This document shows, piece after piece, positions 43,600 through 54,773 of a DNA stretch of 64,000 nucleotides (position 1 is its first letter; each line of letters opens with the position of its first letter). Below the pieces are notes generated by a model. The model was not told the origin of the DNA. It made no database searches and was given only the letters and a program-made list of their open reading frames with translations. Origin of the DNA: Rhynchopus euleeides (taxonomy: Eukaryota > Euglenozoa > Diplonemea > Diplonemida > Diplonemidae); assembly GCA_963210315.1 (NCBI GenBank), contig OY723299.1:868001-932000 (forward strand), given 5' to 3'. The position numbers and the translations under genes are program-made.

Positions 43600-46500
43600 G
43601 CCTGATGCTTCTGCTGCTGCCTCCGCCCAGGCGAGACAGACCGTGGGTACGGCATGCCAGCATGGGGGGGATACACCCCTTTTGGCGTGGTGCCTGAGGA
43701 GCTGGATCCCGCTGTCGCTGCTGAAAGCGTTGAGGTAGTCCTCCCCATCGCGACATAGGCTGAGGCAGACGACGACCCACCGGAGAGCAGCGAATGAGAC
43801 GCGGAGGCCATGCGGAGGGACCCCTGCGCAGCAGCAGCAGCACCGCTTGCCCTTGTTCCATGTGGAGGGGGTAGGCCTTGGGTCTGCGATACTCGCGGCT
43901 CCGGTGGAGATGGGAGAGCTGAGAGGGGGTTCTCCACCAAATCCACGTCTTCGATACTCTTCATCACCTCTATCAAATCCACGTCGTAGACAGGGTCGTT
44001 GCCGGCGTAGCCACCGCCACCGCCAACACCACCACCACCACCCCCTGGGGGCGACTCAGCTCCGTCCTTCCTGTTCTGCCTTATCGGGGATTCATCCACA
44101 AAGGATGGGGACAGATTGAAGAATGTCACGCTGTGGTTCGACACATCCCTCTGCGGGGACCGCTGGGGGGACCCCTGTGGGGGTGCTGTAGCGGAGGATT
44201 CGCGGCGTTGGAGGGTAGAGGCGAGTTGGAGCGCCTCGACGGCCTGCGTGAGGGAGGCGCTGGGGCTTGCGTGGGTGGGGAGCCCTGTGGCACGCCGGTC
44301 CATCTTCTCCCTGTTGACGACAGAGGCTAGGGAAAGGAGGTGAGCGTAGCCCGCGCTGAGCCCCTTCTGCTCGTCGGAGACGAGGTTGAGAGATTCACGC
44401 CTCTGCCTGTCGCGGGAGTCGATCTTCTCCAGGAGGTCATTCCGCTTGCTCTCCAGGAGCCTCGCCAGCATGTCAAACCTGCTTTTGATGTTCCTCTTCG
44501 CCCTCAAAGCCCTCTGCGTCCCCTCCTGCGCGCTCTGCCTCGCAGCCTCCGCTCCTCTGTCGTGAAACCCGACCCGCTCCGCCACCTCCCATTCAAAACA
44601 CTCCACATTCGCCACCAGAGCCTGCAGCGCCGAGGAGAGCGGCAGATCCATATACCGCGACACCTCCTCGAGGATACCACCACCTCCACCACCCTCCGCC
44701 TCCCTGGGCAAACTCTCCTGGCAAAATCCGTTATCCCTCGGATATCCGCCATACTGATGCTGCTGTGTTGGAGACGGCGGAACCCCAGGCAATGGAGGCA
44801 GCGGAGGCGATGGGGAGGGGTTGCGTGGGGGGTACCCCCCCTGCGGCACAGCAGAGGAGGGGATGCTCGGGGGCAGCCGCGTTGGGCGAGCCGGGGAGGA
44901 CCTCTCGTCCTGGCAAGGGGTGACCCTGATGTCAACGCGGTAGCGCGGGAGGACGAGGCAGGGGTTGCGGAGGAGGTACTGCCTCCCTCTCGCCTTCCCG
45001 CCGGAGGCGGCGGGGTTGAGGTAGTCGTACTCCACGGAGAGGCAGTCCGGAGTCCTCTGCGACGGAGCGGGGCACACAGCAGAGGACACCGCGGAGCCCC
45101 CGCGCGATGCGACCAGCATGTTCCCCCCATCCGGCGAGGGGGCGGGTGTTTCGACCAGCCCCAGAACAACCTCGCAGAGGAGGACGCTAACCACCCCACC
45201 ATCGGGGCTGCCAAGCTGCTCGGAGGGGCAGCGGAGGAGAGGGGATCCAGTGGTGAAGCTGACATATCCGTCGAGGCGCAGCTCGTCATGCAGCTGGTGG
45301 TGTGTCAGGGGGAGGGGAGTCGCCCCCCGGGGCTGCGACTGGGATCGCGGCGCGGTGGGGGGGAGCGCCGCACCTCCGGGACCCTCCGCTTCCCTCAGGG
45401 CGGAGGCTGAGGCAGACGGGGGGCTGTGGAACAGCAGATTCCCCCGGGTGCTGTAGGCACGGGAGGCACCCCCTGGGGTGAGAGGGCTGCCTGGGAGGGC
45501 TGGCTGTGAGAGCTCTGCGGTGGAATCCCTCTGGACCCTCTGGCACTCATCCCTGAAGGATCGGATGTCCCCTGAGAGGGGTTCGACCTGGAATATGCTG
45601 TGCACCGCGACACGCACCGACCTGTCGTGGTAGGCATTCTCCTCAACAAGCCCAGCCACAGCAGCGTATGACGGGGAGGACTCCAGCAGAATCGAAAGAC
45701 ACGGCACCGCCTCCGGCACGCTCAGCGCAGAATCAGCTGGAGAAACCTGCCCCGACGAGCCAGCCCTCACAGGCGACACCCCAGGGTTCTGAGGCTCGGG
45801 CCCCTCCAGAGGGGCAGGGCCGCCCGAAGGGCCAGGTGGAGGAGGAGGTGGCTGAGGGAGTGCCGCGTGAGACCACAGCACCAAGAGCCTGAGCGAGTCC
45901 AGTGGGGTGAGCTGGAGCACCTCCTGGCAGAAGGGGATGCTGCTGGACAGGGAGGTGGGGGCTCCGGCGACGAGGTCCCCAGGGGATACCTTGAGGTGGG
46001 CCAGGCGAATCGCCGCGGAGTTGACAAGCTCATCACGTGGCGCAGGAAGGCGCGGCGGGGGTGTGGAGTCGTTGTGCTGTGGAGGAGGCTTTGCAGGCAT
46101 GTCACCTCGCTTCCTCCGCATGACCCTCAGCCGGGTCGCGTCGAGCGTGCCGAAGCCGAGGGCCTCCTGGCAGAAGATGCTCACCTCCTCATCGCTGGTG
46201 GCCTCCGCCAGCAAGGTGTGCGCCTCACGTGACCCTACCCCATAGGAGGCGAGCCTGTCCAGCATCGCCTCCCAAAGGCGCTCCTGCGTCATGGGTCTGG
46301 AGGAGCCAAAGCGGGATGACGCCGCATCTGATTTGACATCCTCATCCAAAGTCACCGCAGAGGCAGCGTCGTCCATCGGGTGTGACACGTGAGATCTCGG
46401 GGTGTGGATGTACCCCGCGCTGTGGGACACCCCTGAAGAGACAGGGAGGGTTGGGCCTCCACCTCCACCCCCACCACCCTTCGGGAGGAGCTGCACGCTC

Positions 46501-48734
46501 CCGCTGGATGCCCGGGCGTGCTGCACACCCCCCGTGATCTCCTCCAGAGGCAGCGTCTGCGCCTGCTGCGGCGACGGGGGATCCTCCGTCACCCCACTCC
46601 TCGCAAGGTCATCCCCATCCGCCACCGACTCCTCAACCTCCAACCTCCGCGACGTATCGGCGTCGCCATTATTCAGGATATTGTCGCTGCTCTTCGAACC
46701 CTTTATCTGCGGCATGGTCCCCTTCCGCCCATTCTTCGCAAAACTCGCCACGGTGGGGGAGACCTGTGGGAGCGTGTCGATGGAGCTGATACGGACCTGC
46801 TCTCCGAGGCGGGGTGACTTCAACATTCCAGCCGTCCTCCCGACACCACCCTGCGCATCTCCCTCGCCTTTATGGGAGCGGGGTGACTGCGTATCCACTT
46901 CGAGTGTGGAATAACGCGTCGCCGGGTCTTCGTCAGAGCTGTCGTGCATGCTGCTGACATTCAGCGTCTCCGCATATTGAGCCCCAGAGGACCGGGAGAG
47001 GTGTTGCCCTCCACGGGAGTCATCTGAAAGCATGTGGCGGCAGGCATCCGGTACAGCTGTCGAGTCGGAGCGGGGTGGAACCTCTATAGGTGTCGTGTCC
47101 ACAGCAGAACACTCTGACCTTGGCGTGTTGGTTGCGACGGGGTCAGCCTGACCGAACACGGATGTCGTGTGAGGAACAGCCGTGGAGGGAGCTACGATGC
47201 TCCCGGGGGTTGCCGGGGCGGAGCGAGGGGTGGGCGTGCGGGTGACGGTCTCCAGAGTTGGGTCGTTGTTTATCTCAAAGCTATGCACAGACCCGGCAGC
47301 CTTCTCGCCGACCCCACTCGGGATGGAGGCAGGGGAAGTAGGTTTGGACCCGGGGCTGCTGCGGCCGCCACCCTTCCGCCCCCCGCCGTTCTCCTGGGAG
47401 AGATTTGAGACATCCACAGCGCTGCCGCTCGCCTCCGACGCGCACCCCCCCAGAATCTCCTGCAGCCGCGAGGTTGGCGATTTCGACCTCCTCTCTGGGG
47501 ATGATCCCTTCTCCTTCTCCTTCTCCTGCACCTCCTTCACCCCCTCCTTCGCCGCCGCCTTCTCCTTTCCGCCCTGCTGCTGCTGCTGCTGCTGCTGCCC
47601 CCCCCTCCCCTCCAGCAGCACGGCCTGCCCCTGCCCCTTCACCCCCTGTGGGAGCGGCTGCAGCGATTTATGCGGCGGAGTCAGAGGCCCTGCCCCCGAC
47701 CTTGCCGGGCTGCTCCCATCCCCTCTGTACGTCTTCAGGTCATCCGCCGCCAGGCGCACCTTGCAGTGGGGGAAGGTGCAGACGTAGGGGTATGGGTGCA
47801 GGGAGTGCAGCTCCGTCACCTCCCCAATGTCTCCAAAATCGAGGCGATCCCCGTTGTCCTCCCAGCGCTGGGGGGAGCTGTACCTCCCTCCACCGACAAA
47901 CGTCACGCGGGCACCCACACCCAGGAAGGAGCCAGCGCGGGGCATCGACTCCGACCCTATCCTCCTCAGGGAGGAGCAGACACTCGCCTCAAATATCCCC
48001 CGCGGCGACGAGCTCCGTGAGCGTGCCGTGGGCGAGACGGGAGGAATAGCAAGCCCCAAGGAGTCGAACCTCCCCCTCGAAGACATGGAGGGGGACAGCG
48101 GCAGATTCGGCGCGCTCCGCGGAGTCGGCAGCTGCCCCTCCTTCGGCGTCGGCGCGATGGTGGTCGGCAGGGGGAAGCTCCCAGTCGTGGCGCCACCCCT
48201 CCCCTGGTGCTGCTGCTGCTGCACCCAGCCCTGCACGCCCTTCGCCCCAACGCCTGTCGGGGCACGCCCGATCGTCAGGCTCTGGCTGCGCGGGGGAGGC
48301 CCCCGTGTCGGCGAGCCCCCCCCTGACGACGACCTGCGTGCTGCGAAGGACTTCATTGCGGCAGCCACCAGCGGCGCTGCTGGGCGGCTCCCATCCCCCC
48401 TTGCCCCCCCACGCCCCGCCCCAGCCCGTGCCGGAGTGAGGGGGGTGCGGGGTGTCGGGCGCGAGGGGGCTCCTGTGCTTGCGCTTCGCCGGAGGATTTC
48501 ACCGACAACTCCTCCCGGTTGCTGCTGCTGCTGCTGCTGCTGCCGGGGCCCGATCCGTGGCCCGGAGAAGCTGCTGGCCCTGGGGGCCGGGTGGTGCGGC
48601 GAGAAGATGGCGGGTGTGGCGGGGCTGCCGGGGTTGCTCCCCCCGCCCCTGCCACGCCCTATCGGCGCCGGCTTTCCCTTCTCCGTATTCTGCACAATCT
48701 GCTTCGCGAGATCCGACAGCCGGTGGGTCTCCAT
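42783..48734 (-). CDS. Large low-complexity protein with three-helix repeats, coiled coil and SPRY-like tail
   Basis: Single open exon, 1,983 aa from the ATG at 48734. The first 800 residues are Ser/Pro/Gly/Gln-rich and probably disordered, with poly-Gln tracts. Three related helical segments follow (about 815-875, 905-950 and 1015-1065); the first two share FCQEaLgf/FCQEvLql, LDatRLrVM/LDslRLlVL. A charged coiled coil at about 1370-1475 (FDMLARLLESKRNDLLEKID, then SRDRQRRESLNLVSDE) recalls the coil after B-boxes in TRIM proteins. Another disordered, poly-Gln stretch precedes a C-terminal beta-rich domain (about 1810-1975) that looks SPRY/B30.2-like. No RING or B-box seen. A scaffold or adaptor role is possible but not shown. 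Simple-sequence content makes the exact length sensitive to slippage. Confidence 0.7.
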
Positions 48735-48950
48735 GCAGATGGCACAGGGGGGGGGGGGTGGGTGTGTCGGACCCCGGGTGTGCTATGGGGGGGGGGTCTA
48801 AGGGGAGTGCGGGGGGTACCCCCACCCCCACCCGCCCCTCCGACTCGACCCCTTGTCGAGCGGGGTCTGGCCCTCCCTTTTGCCCACCCTCGCCCTGCGT
48901 GAGTGGAAGGGGGGGTGTGGCGGTGGCGTGAGAGGGGGGGGGGTAACGAA

Positions 48951-49010
48951 ATAGAAGTAGAAAAAGAGGCGCAAAGGATGATCGCCATTCACTATGGTAT
49001 GCATGTTGGA
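48951..49010 (-). promoter_or_regulatory. Shared upstream element, copy B
   Basis: On the minus strand: CATGCATACCATAGTGAATG, then ATCATCCTTTGCGCCTC and TTTTTCTACTTC. Compared with copy A (21494-21555) it keeps GCATA, AGTGAA, the TCCTT-TG-GC core and TTTCTACTTC, about 220 bp upstream of the ATG at 48734. Confidence 0.4.
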
Positions 49011-49081
49011 TACGCGAGAGGGAGGGGGGGGGGGGGTGTGTGGGGTGGGTGTGGAGGGAGGGGGGGTAGTTTGGGGCGGTT

Positions 49082-49140
49082 TTTTGAAGCAGAAGAAATG
49101 GAAGACGCACCCCCCACCTCCCCTTCACTCGATATGCGAG
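49082..49140 (-). promoter_or_regulatory. Shared upstream element, copy C
   Basis: On the minus strand: GCATATCGAGTGAAGGGGAG, a diverged middle, then CTTCCATTTCTTCTGCTTC. Its first 17 bases are identical to copy A. It lies between the DnaJ gene's stop and the 1,983-aa gene, 72 bp from copy B, so it may be a duplicated upstream element of that gene. Confidence 0.4.
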
Positions 49141-49226
49141 TCACCTCCACACCCCCCCCCTCCCCTGCGCCCCTTCTTCTTACTGCTAGCCCCCCCCCCC
49201 CCACGCCCTCTTGTCTCTGCCCGATC

Positions 49227-49787
49227 TCACCGGTCATCTACGTCATTCTTGCTGCTTCCATACGCCTTGCCCCAATGCGCTCTGTCTTCCGCCTGCAGCT
49301 TTGGGCCTGTCCGATCAGCACCGCGGATTCGGGATAGCATCGACCGCACATCACGGAGCTTCCCATCGGACACATCCTGGCCTACCCCTGCATGCTGCCT
49401 CTGCACCCGCACGGTGGTGAAGTTCATTGCGTTGGCGCGCTGTGTACGTGCATCTCTTGCACGGCTGAGAGGATCCTGTCTCGTAGGACCAGTGGGACGT
49501 TGCGGGCTCTGCCGAGCTTGCCTGGTTGGCTGAGGCTGCTGCTGATGCTGCTGCCACTCCTGCTGGGGGACACCACCAGCACCACCACCACCACCCTCCC
49601 CACGCTCCAGCGCCTCCTTCACATCCCGGAAGGCCTGATTGATCTCAGACATCTTGGCGGTGTCACCCCCGGTGTCGGGGTGGAACTTCACAGCCAGCTC
49701 CCTGTGCCGCGCCTTCACCTCGCTGAGGGTGGAGCTGCGTGGGAGACCCAGCAGGCCCCAGGCGGTGCGGAGCCTGGCGGGGTTCAT
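49227..49787 (-). CDS. J-domain (DnaJ-like) protein, 186 aa
   Basis: Hsp40-type co-chaperone; J domains stimulate Hsp70 ATPase. The ATG at 49787 starts directly before an N-terminal J domain (about residues 5-65): AWGLLGLPRSSTLSEVKARH, HPD at 36-38 in KFHPDTGG, and the helix IV region INQAFRDVKEALE. After a Gly-rich turn come a Gln/Arg/Thr-rich linker and a C-terminal part (about 125-186) with no recognised zinc or substrate-binding domain, so this is a type III J protein. The frame is open upstream without an ATG (LHACSTQRLCDS), so an unseen upstream exon encoding a targeting peptide cannot be excluded. Confidence 0.88.
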   Translation of the reverse strand: MNPARLRTAWGLLGLPRSSTLSEVKARHRELAVKFHPDTGGDTAKMSEINQAFRDVKEALERGEGGGGGAGGVPQQEWQQHQQQPQPTRQARQSPQRPTGPTRQDPLSRARDARTQRANAMNFTTVRVQRQHAGVGQDVSDGKLRDVRSMLSRIRGADRTGPKLQAEDRAHWGKAYGSSKNDVDDR

Positions 49788-50633
49788 GCTGTCGCACAGC
49801 CGTTGTGTCGAGCAGGCATGCAGGCGGGGGGTCACCCTCACGCCTGCAGGGGGAAGGGAAGAGGAGGAGCAGGGGCGATGAAGGAGAAGAAGACCGGGAA
49901 AAGGGGGGGGGTTGCGGTGGGGATGGGTGAAGCGAGAGGAGTAAAGAAGAGACAGGGGGCCGAGACAGGGGGGACCGAGAGGAGGGGGGGGGGGCTGCGC
50001 CAAAAGTAATACCAATGGTAACCGTATAGACAGAGGTGTGATGGCAAGGGTTTTATTGGGGAGGGGGGGGGGTAAAGAGTAGAATGTAGAATTGATTGTT
50101 CCACGGTGGGGAGGGGGGGGGGGGTATGGTGGAGTGGCAGACCCGATCACAGCCAGTCTTGTCTTTTATCTTCAGGGTCGTTCGGTTATGACTTCCTTCG
50201 TTTGTTTTTTCCCCTCCCTCCCTCCCTGCCCCACCCCCCTTTTTCGGCTCTTCGGTGCTGCTGCCGTTACGCGTGGAAAGGGAGAGAGAGAGAGAGAGAG
50301 AAAGAGAAAGAGAAGGGTCAGGGGGGGAGAACTCTAGGAAGAAGAAGCCTGGGAGAGACCACAACTGCTCCTCGAGAGAGCTGACAATCTCTCCTTCCTC
50401 TTCAGAAGCACACATCACCTCGCCTCCGGGTGCGACCTGCAGAGAGGGGCCGGCAGAGAAGCGCCAAAGGACCCTCGACACTTCCCCTCCCCTACAGACA
50501 CGGAAGCCGTGATACACACTCCTGACGTTGGAAGAGGCGCCGGGCCTGCGACTGCAGCAACTTGTGTTGTGTTGTGTGGGCAGGGGAGGGGGGGGGATGG
50601 AGGGAGGGAGGGGAGGGGAGAGGGGGGGGGGGG
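49788..50633. other. Intergenic, simple-sequence rich
   Basis: No supported gene. It contains (GA)n at 50283-50310, GGGGAGG-type purine tracts at 50580-50632 and poly-G runs. Confidence 0.5.
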
Positions 50634-50635
50634 TA

Positions 50636-51783
50636 GGGGGGGGTCAAATGCCACCCTTTTACGTGGACAAACACGATTTTTCAAAAAACCGGCGCAGAGG
50701 CCCCAAAGCCCCCGTAAACCCTCCAAACCCCCCCAGATCGGTCCGGAAACCCATCGAACCCCACTTTTCCACCATTCCGGGCACCTCAGGTGCCCGAATT
50801 GGGGTACCTAAATTTTGTGCCACCGTTTGGTACCGTACAGTGCCACTGTGTGGGAGGTTGGAAAAGAAAATGCCCCAACACACCACATCTGAGGGTTGCA
50901 ATGCATGTTGCTTGCCAACCACGTCATCCGGTGGGTGTCAGGCGCTATGTAGGTGGCATTAGCCAGGTCTTCGATGTGTTCTGGCTTGTATATATACCTC
51001 CCTGCCACCATGCACCGGGAGGCTGCCTGTAGGTACGGAACAGTCCAGATGGTCGTGTGATTCCTGTGCAGCAGTGCTCCACAACCGGGATGTGTTGACA
51101 ACGACTGTTGCAACACGAGCTGTACATTCCGGGAACACATGAAGTGCGCTGTCGTGGTACCCATTGTGCCAGAATTGGTAGTTGCTGCGGTCTACTTTGC
51201 CTGGCCCAAGAGCACTGGTACTGAACGGTGCAATATGCGTGGCGAGGTGAATACAACGGAAGCGCGCAAAGTCAATACAGCTCTCGGATGGCGGGTGGTG
51301 GTGCCACTAGTGTGTGACGTTCACTCGAGGATACAACGCATCACAATGAATCAGCAACCGTGGACCGAGTACAATACGCTCTCTGTGGCTGGTGTGGGGG
51401 ACAAAGGCAGTGCCTGTGCCGCAGGCAGGGAGGTATATATACAAGCCAGAACACATCGAAGACCTGGCTAATGCCACCTACATAGCGCCTGACACCCACC
51501 GGATGACGTGGTTGGCAAGCAACATGCATTGCAACCCTCAGATGTGGTGTGTTGGGGCATTTTCTTTTCCAACCTCCCACACAGTGGCACTGTACGGTAC
51601 CAAACGGTGGCACAAAATTTAGGTACCCCAATTCGGGCACCTGAGGTGCCCGGAATGGTGGAAAAGTGGGGTTCGATGGGTTTCCGGACCGATCTGGGGG
51701 GGTTTGGAGGGTTTACGGGGGCTTTGGGGCCTCTGCGCCGGTTTTTTGAAAAATCGTGTTTGTCACCCCCATTTGACCCCCCC
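50636..51783. mobile_element. Long-inverted-repeat MITE, TA-flanked
   Basis: Arms of about 365 bp (50636-51006 and 51424-51783) are near-identical inverted copies around a unique 417-bp centre. The ends read GGGGGGGGTCAAATG and its complement, flanked by TA (50634-50635 and 51784-51785). The main arm difference is about 11 extra bases near 50655 in the left arm. Open frames inside the arms are mirror images of each other and not genes. The TA flank fits mobilisation by a mariner-like transposase. The right TA is shared with the neighbouring hAT-type element. Confidence 0.88.
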
Positions 51784-52276
51784 TAGGCATACAGTGCAAA
51801 CGATAATTATTATCGCACATATACCAGATACGATAATTTTCGGAAAATTATCGCATACGATAATTTATTATCGCATACGATAATCCATTATCGTATGATG
51901 CGATAATCCCATTATCGTATACGAACGGATACGATAATTATTATCGTATATTATCGCATACGATAATCCCATTATCGTATGTTATCGCATACGATAATAA
52001 TTATCGTATCCGGTCGTATACGATAATGGGATTATCGTATGCGATACTTACTGGGTTGCACTATTCTTGAACACCACTGCCCTCGTCAGATTCCTTCACA
52101 TACTCGTCCGTCATCAGGATTCATCGCCCCCCCCCCCAGTCCCTTCAACACCCTCGATGTCATCAGACATCGAGACAGAATTCGTCATCCCCCCCCCCCA
52201 CCCGCCCACCGAACAGCACAGGAACCACATCACGGACAGACGACCTGGCACGCCGCCCCCCCCCCCATCCCCCCTT

Positions 52277-54604
52277 CTAAATGATATCCATCTCAGTCTC
52301 GGATTCGTCCTCCTCAGAGGAATCATCAGAGACATAGTCCCTTTCGAGGGCTTCTGCGAACCGGTTGCTCTTGTCGAAGTAGCCGAGGAGGTCGCCGTTC
52401 CGCTGCAAGAACAGACGATCCGCGTAGGTCTTCGTCGAGATGTTCGACCCCCGCTTGGACTTGCGGGACTCTGCCGTCGAAAACACACTGTCGACCTGTG
52501 TGACCGACACAGGCGTGCGGAGCCAAGCCACCACATGTGGCGCCAGGATGGGGAACAGCTTCCTCCCCTTCTCCAGCCAGAACGCAATCGGGGTGTCGGT
52601 CTGCAGGGATTCGGCAGGGGCATTGAGGTACTGTGTGAACTCCGCCCAGCACTCGTCGTCAGCAAGGGCATGGAAATCCACGGCCCACACCAGCTGGTTT
52701 GTGATGTCGGGGAAGTCGTCGAAGTCAGCCATCAGCACGGTTTCCGGGTCGAAGATGAGCGCCATCTCGAACCTCGCCTTCGACGGCCAAGACTCCCAGG
52801 CATCCTTCAGCAAGGTGCGGATAGGAGCAGGATAACTGGTGTTCGTCACCACCTTCTGGTACTCCTCCGTGATAGTCCGCACTTTGATGTGCCCCAGACG
52901 GGCTTCCGGGTTCTGCACCCATCGCACGAGCCACAGCACCGGCTCCACCATCTCAGCCACAGCCACCGTCTCGCTGACGTGCTCTTCCCATGTTCCCTTC
53001 TGGATGTGCTCAGAGAGCTGCCTGAGAGTGAGTGGCTTCTTCTTCCTCGCCATCTCCACGCTGACGAACTGCAGCAGCATCGCACACCGGGTCTGCAGGT
53101 GGACTGTCAGGTCGAACATCGCTGCCCATCGAGTGTCCGAAGTAGAGGCGGGTTGCTGAGGGCTGGACACCTCCACATTGGCGGCGTGGGTGTCGTCTGT
53201 TTCCGCCACAAAGGCGGCAGCCCGCTCCAGCACCACCGCATCGGTATCTGTGACGTTCACGGATGGGAGAAGCTTGCGGAGCGCACGCACCGCTCCGCGG
53301 TCGAGAGCGGTGCGCACACGCAAATGAGTGTCACGGATGTTCGTTGCAGCATCATGCATCCTCTCCGCCCCCTGTGCCTGAAACTTCTTCCAACGGTGCC
53401 GGCGCGACTTGCACCCGAAGAACTGCGACACCAGCGTGCAGAAGGCATACGCCCGGGGGTATGACTGGCGCACTGCTCGCTTCAACGCTGCGTTGAGGTG
53501 GTGGCCCAGGCAGTAGATGCCCTCCTCCTTCTTGTCGCCAAACGCCTTGACGTTCACCGACCCGAAGTCAGCGACAACTGTACTGCGGGTAATGCCGTAC
53601 AGTTCCCGCACCTCGTCAAGCACATCCCCGACGTCCTCTGCGTTGTGCACCTCGCCGTCACCACGCACTTTCGACAGGAGGAGCACTCCCCTGCCTCCCA
53701 CGTAGGCGACGACCGACATGATGGCAAAGCCAAGATGCCGCAGGCCTGTTCCATCAACGCCCAACGCCACCGGCCGGCCGGTGATGCAGTCGCGGATCTT
53801 CTTCTGGATCTCCGCGACGAACAGCGGGGCCTTGCCCAGCAGCGTCCGGGGCTTCGGCAGAGGGGTGGTCATCGGCAGCGCAAGGATAGACGCCTGGTGA
53901 GGCGTGATCCCCGCAATCACAAGGGCAAGTGCCCATGCCTTTTGAAATGATGCGGTGGTCGTGGGATCGCTCTTCGTGGTTGAAACACAGGGGGCCGCCT
54001 GCACTGGCGCTTCCTTCGATGTGGTCTGGTGCGCCTTCGTGTCGGTCACGTGTTTCTTTGCCACTGTCGATTCAGCATGCTTTACGACGATGCTACAGAG
54101 GTTGCACCACAGGACTTCGTCCGATAATGTCCGGGGGGGGTTTGCATCAAGCAGCATGGTGCGAGTTTCGAACGGGAGGTCCTCCACCGACTTGATCGTG
54201 TAGGCCGCAGCAACTGTGGCGTCGTACCTCGCCAGTTGCTGCAGCCGCTGCCTGGCTGTTACCAAGGAGATCCTCTTCTTGGCAGCAGCCTCGTCTGCGG
54301 CTTCCTCCACCGTTTTTCTGAGTTTTATCGTGTCCAGGCGTTTCTGCGCGCTCTCCGATTTTCCCGCGGGCTTTGGTGCTGTCTTCTTGGGGGCTGGCTT
54401 CTTCGCTGCTGGCTTCTTTGGGGGTGGCTTTTTCACGGCCGCCTTTTTCGCTGAGGGCTTCTTGTCCTTCCCCCCCGTGACGCGACGGCGTTTCTGGTCC
54501 GGCTCGTCCTCATCACTGCCCTCTTCCTCGTCATCGCCGTCATCATCTTCCTCTGCGTCATCCTCCGTTGTTGTGTCGTCTTTTATCCTACGACGACGAG
54601 ACAT
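52277..54604 (-). CDS. hAT-family transposase
   Basis: 775 aa from the ATG at 54604 (MSRRRRIKDD). The N-terminus is acidic, then Lys/Pro/Ala-rich (about 45-85, likely nuclear targeting and DNA contact). A BED-like zinc finger follows (WCNLC...H...H at about 180-205), then the RNase H-fold core (GVDGTGLRHLGFAIMSVVAY at about 280-300, VVADFGSVN) and, near the C-terminus, the hAT dimerisation motif (FWLEKGRKLFPILAPHVVAW, then TQVDSVFSTAESRKSKR). It acts as the element's recombinase. An upstream in-frame ATG at 54814 exists, but the extra 70 residues read through a 100-bp duplicated piece in a different frame, so I prefer 54604. Confidence 0.9.
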   Translation of the reverse strand: MSRRRRIKDDTTTEDDAEEDDDGDDEEEGSDEDEPDQKRRRVTGGKDKKPSAKKAAVKKPPPKKPAAKKPAPKKTAPKPAGKSESAQKRLDTIKLRKTVEEAADEAAAKKRISLVTARQRLQQLARYDATVAAAYTIKSVEDLPFETRTMLLDANPPRTLSDEVLWCNLCSIVVKHAESTVAKKHVTDTKAHQTTSKEAPVQAAPCVSTTKSDPTTTASFQKAWALALVIAGITPHQASILALPMTTPLPKPRTLLGKAPLFVAEIQKKIRDCITGRPVALGVDGTGLRHLGFAIMSVVAYVGGRGVLLLSKVRGDGEVHNAEDVGDVLDEVRELYGITRSTVVADFGSVNVKAFGDKKEEGIYCLGHHLNAALKRAVRQSYPRAYAFCTLVSQFFGCKSRRHRWKKFQAQGAERMHDAATNIRDTHLRVRTALDRGAVRALRKLLPSVNVTDTDAVVLERAAAFVAETDDTHAANVEVSSPQQPASTSDTRWAAMFDLTVHLQTRCAMLLQFVSVEMARKKKPLTLRQLSEHIQKGTWEEHVSETVAVAEMVEPVLWLVRWVQNPEARLGHIKVRTITEEYQKVVTNTSYPAPIRTLLKDAWESWPSKARFEMALIFDPETVLMADFDDFPDITNQLVWAVDFHALADDECWAEFTQYLNAPAESLQTDTPIAFWLEKGRKLFPILAPHVVAWLRTPVSVTQVDSVFSTAESRKSKRGSNISTKTYADRLFLQRNGDLLGYFDKSNRFAEALERDYVSDDSSEEDESETEMDII

Positions 54605-54672
54605 TTTTTGATCCCTGGTGTTTCCTGTGGAGGGTGATGGCGATGCAGTCACAACATAGCGATAGACACACG

Positions 54673-54773
54673 GGTCGAGAGCGCACACGCAAATGAGTGT
54701 CACGGATGTGCGTGGCAGTATCCTGTAACCTCTCCGCCCCCCTGTGCCTGAAACTTCTTCCAACGGTGCCAGC
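54673..54773. repeat. Partial internal duplication of transposase coding sequence
   Basis: About 100 bp (GTCGAGAGCG...AACTTCTTCCAACGGTGCC) duplicates 53302-53402 within the transposase ORF, about 90% identical, in direct orientation, about 1.37 kb away. It now lies upstream of the transposase start and is read in another frame there. Confidence 0.75.

Noticed and set aside
50808-51640. Mirror-image open frames in the MITE arms
   Set aside because: They occur identically in both inverted arms and have no domain features; they reflect the repeat, not genes.
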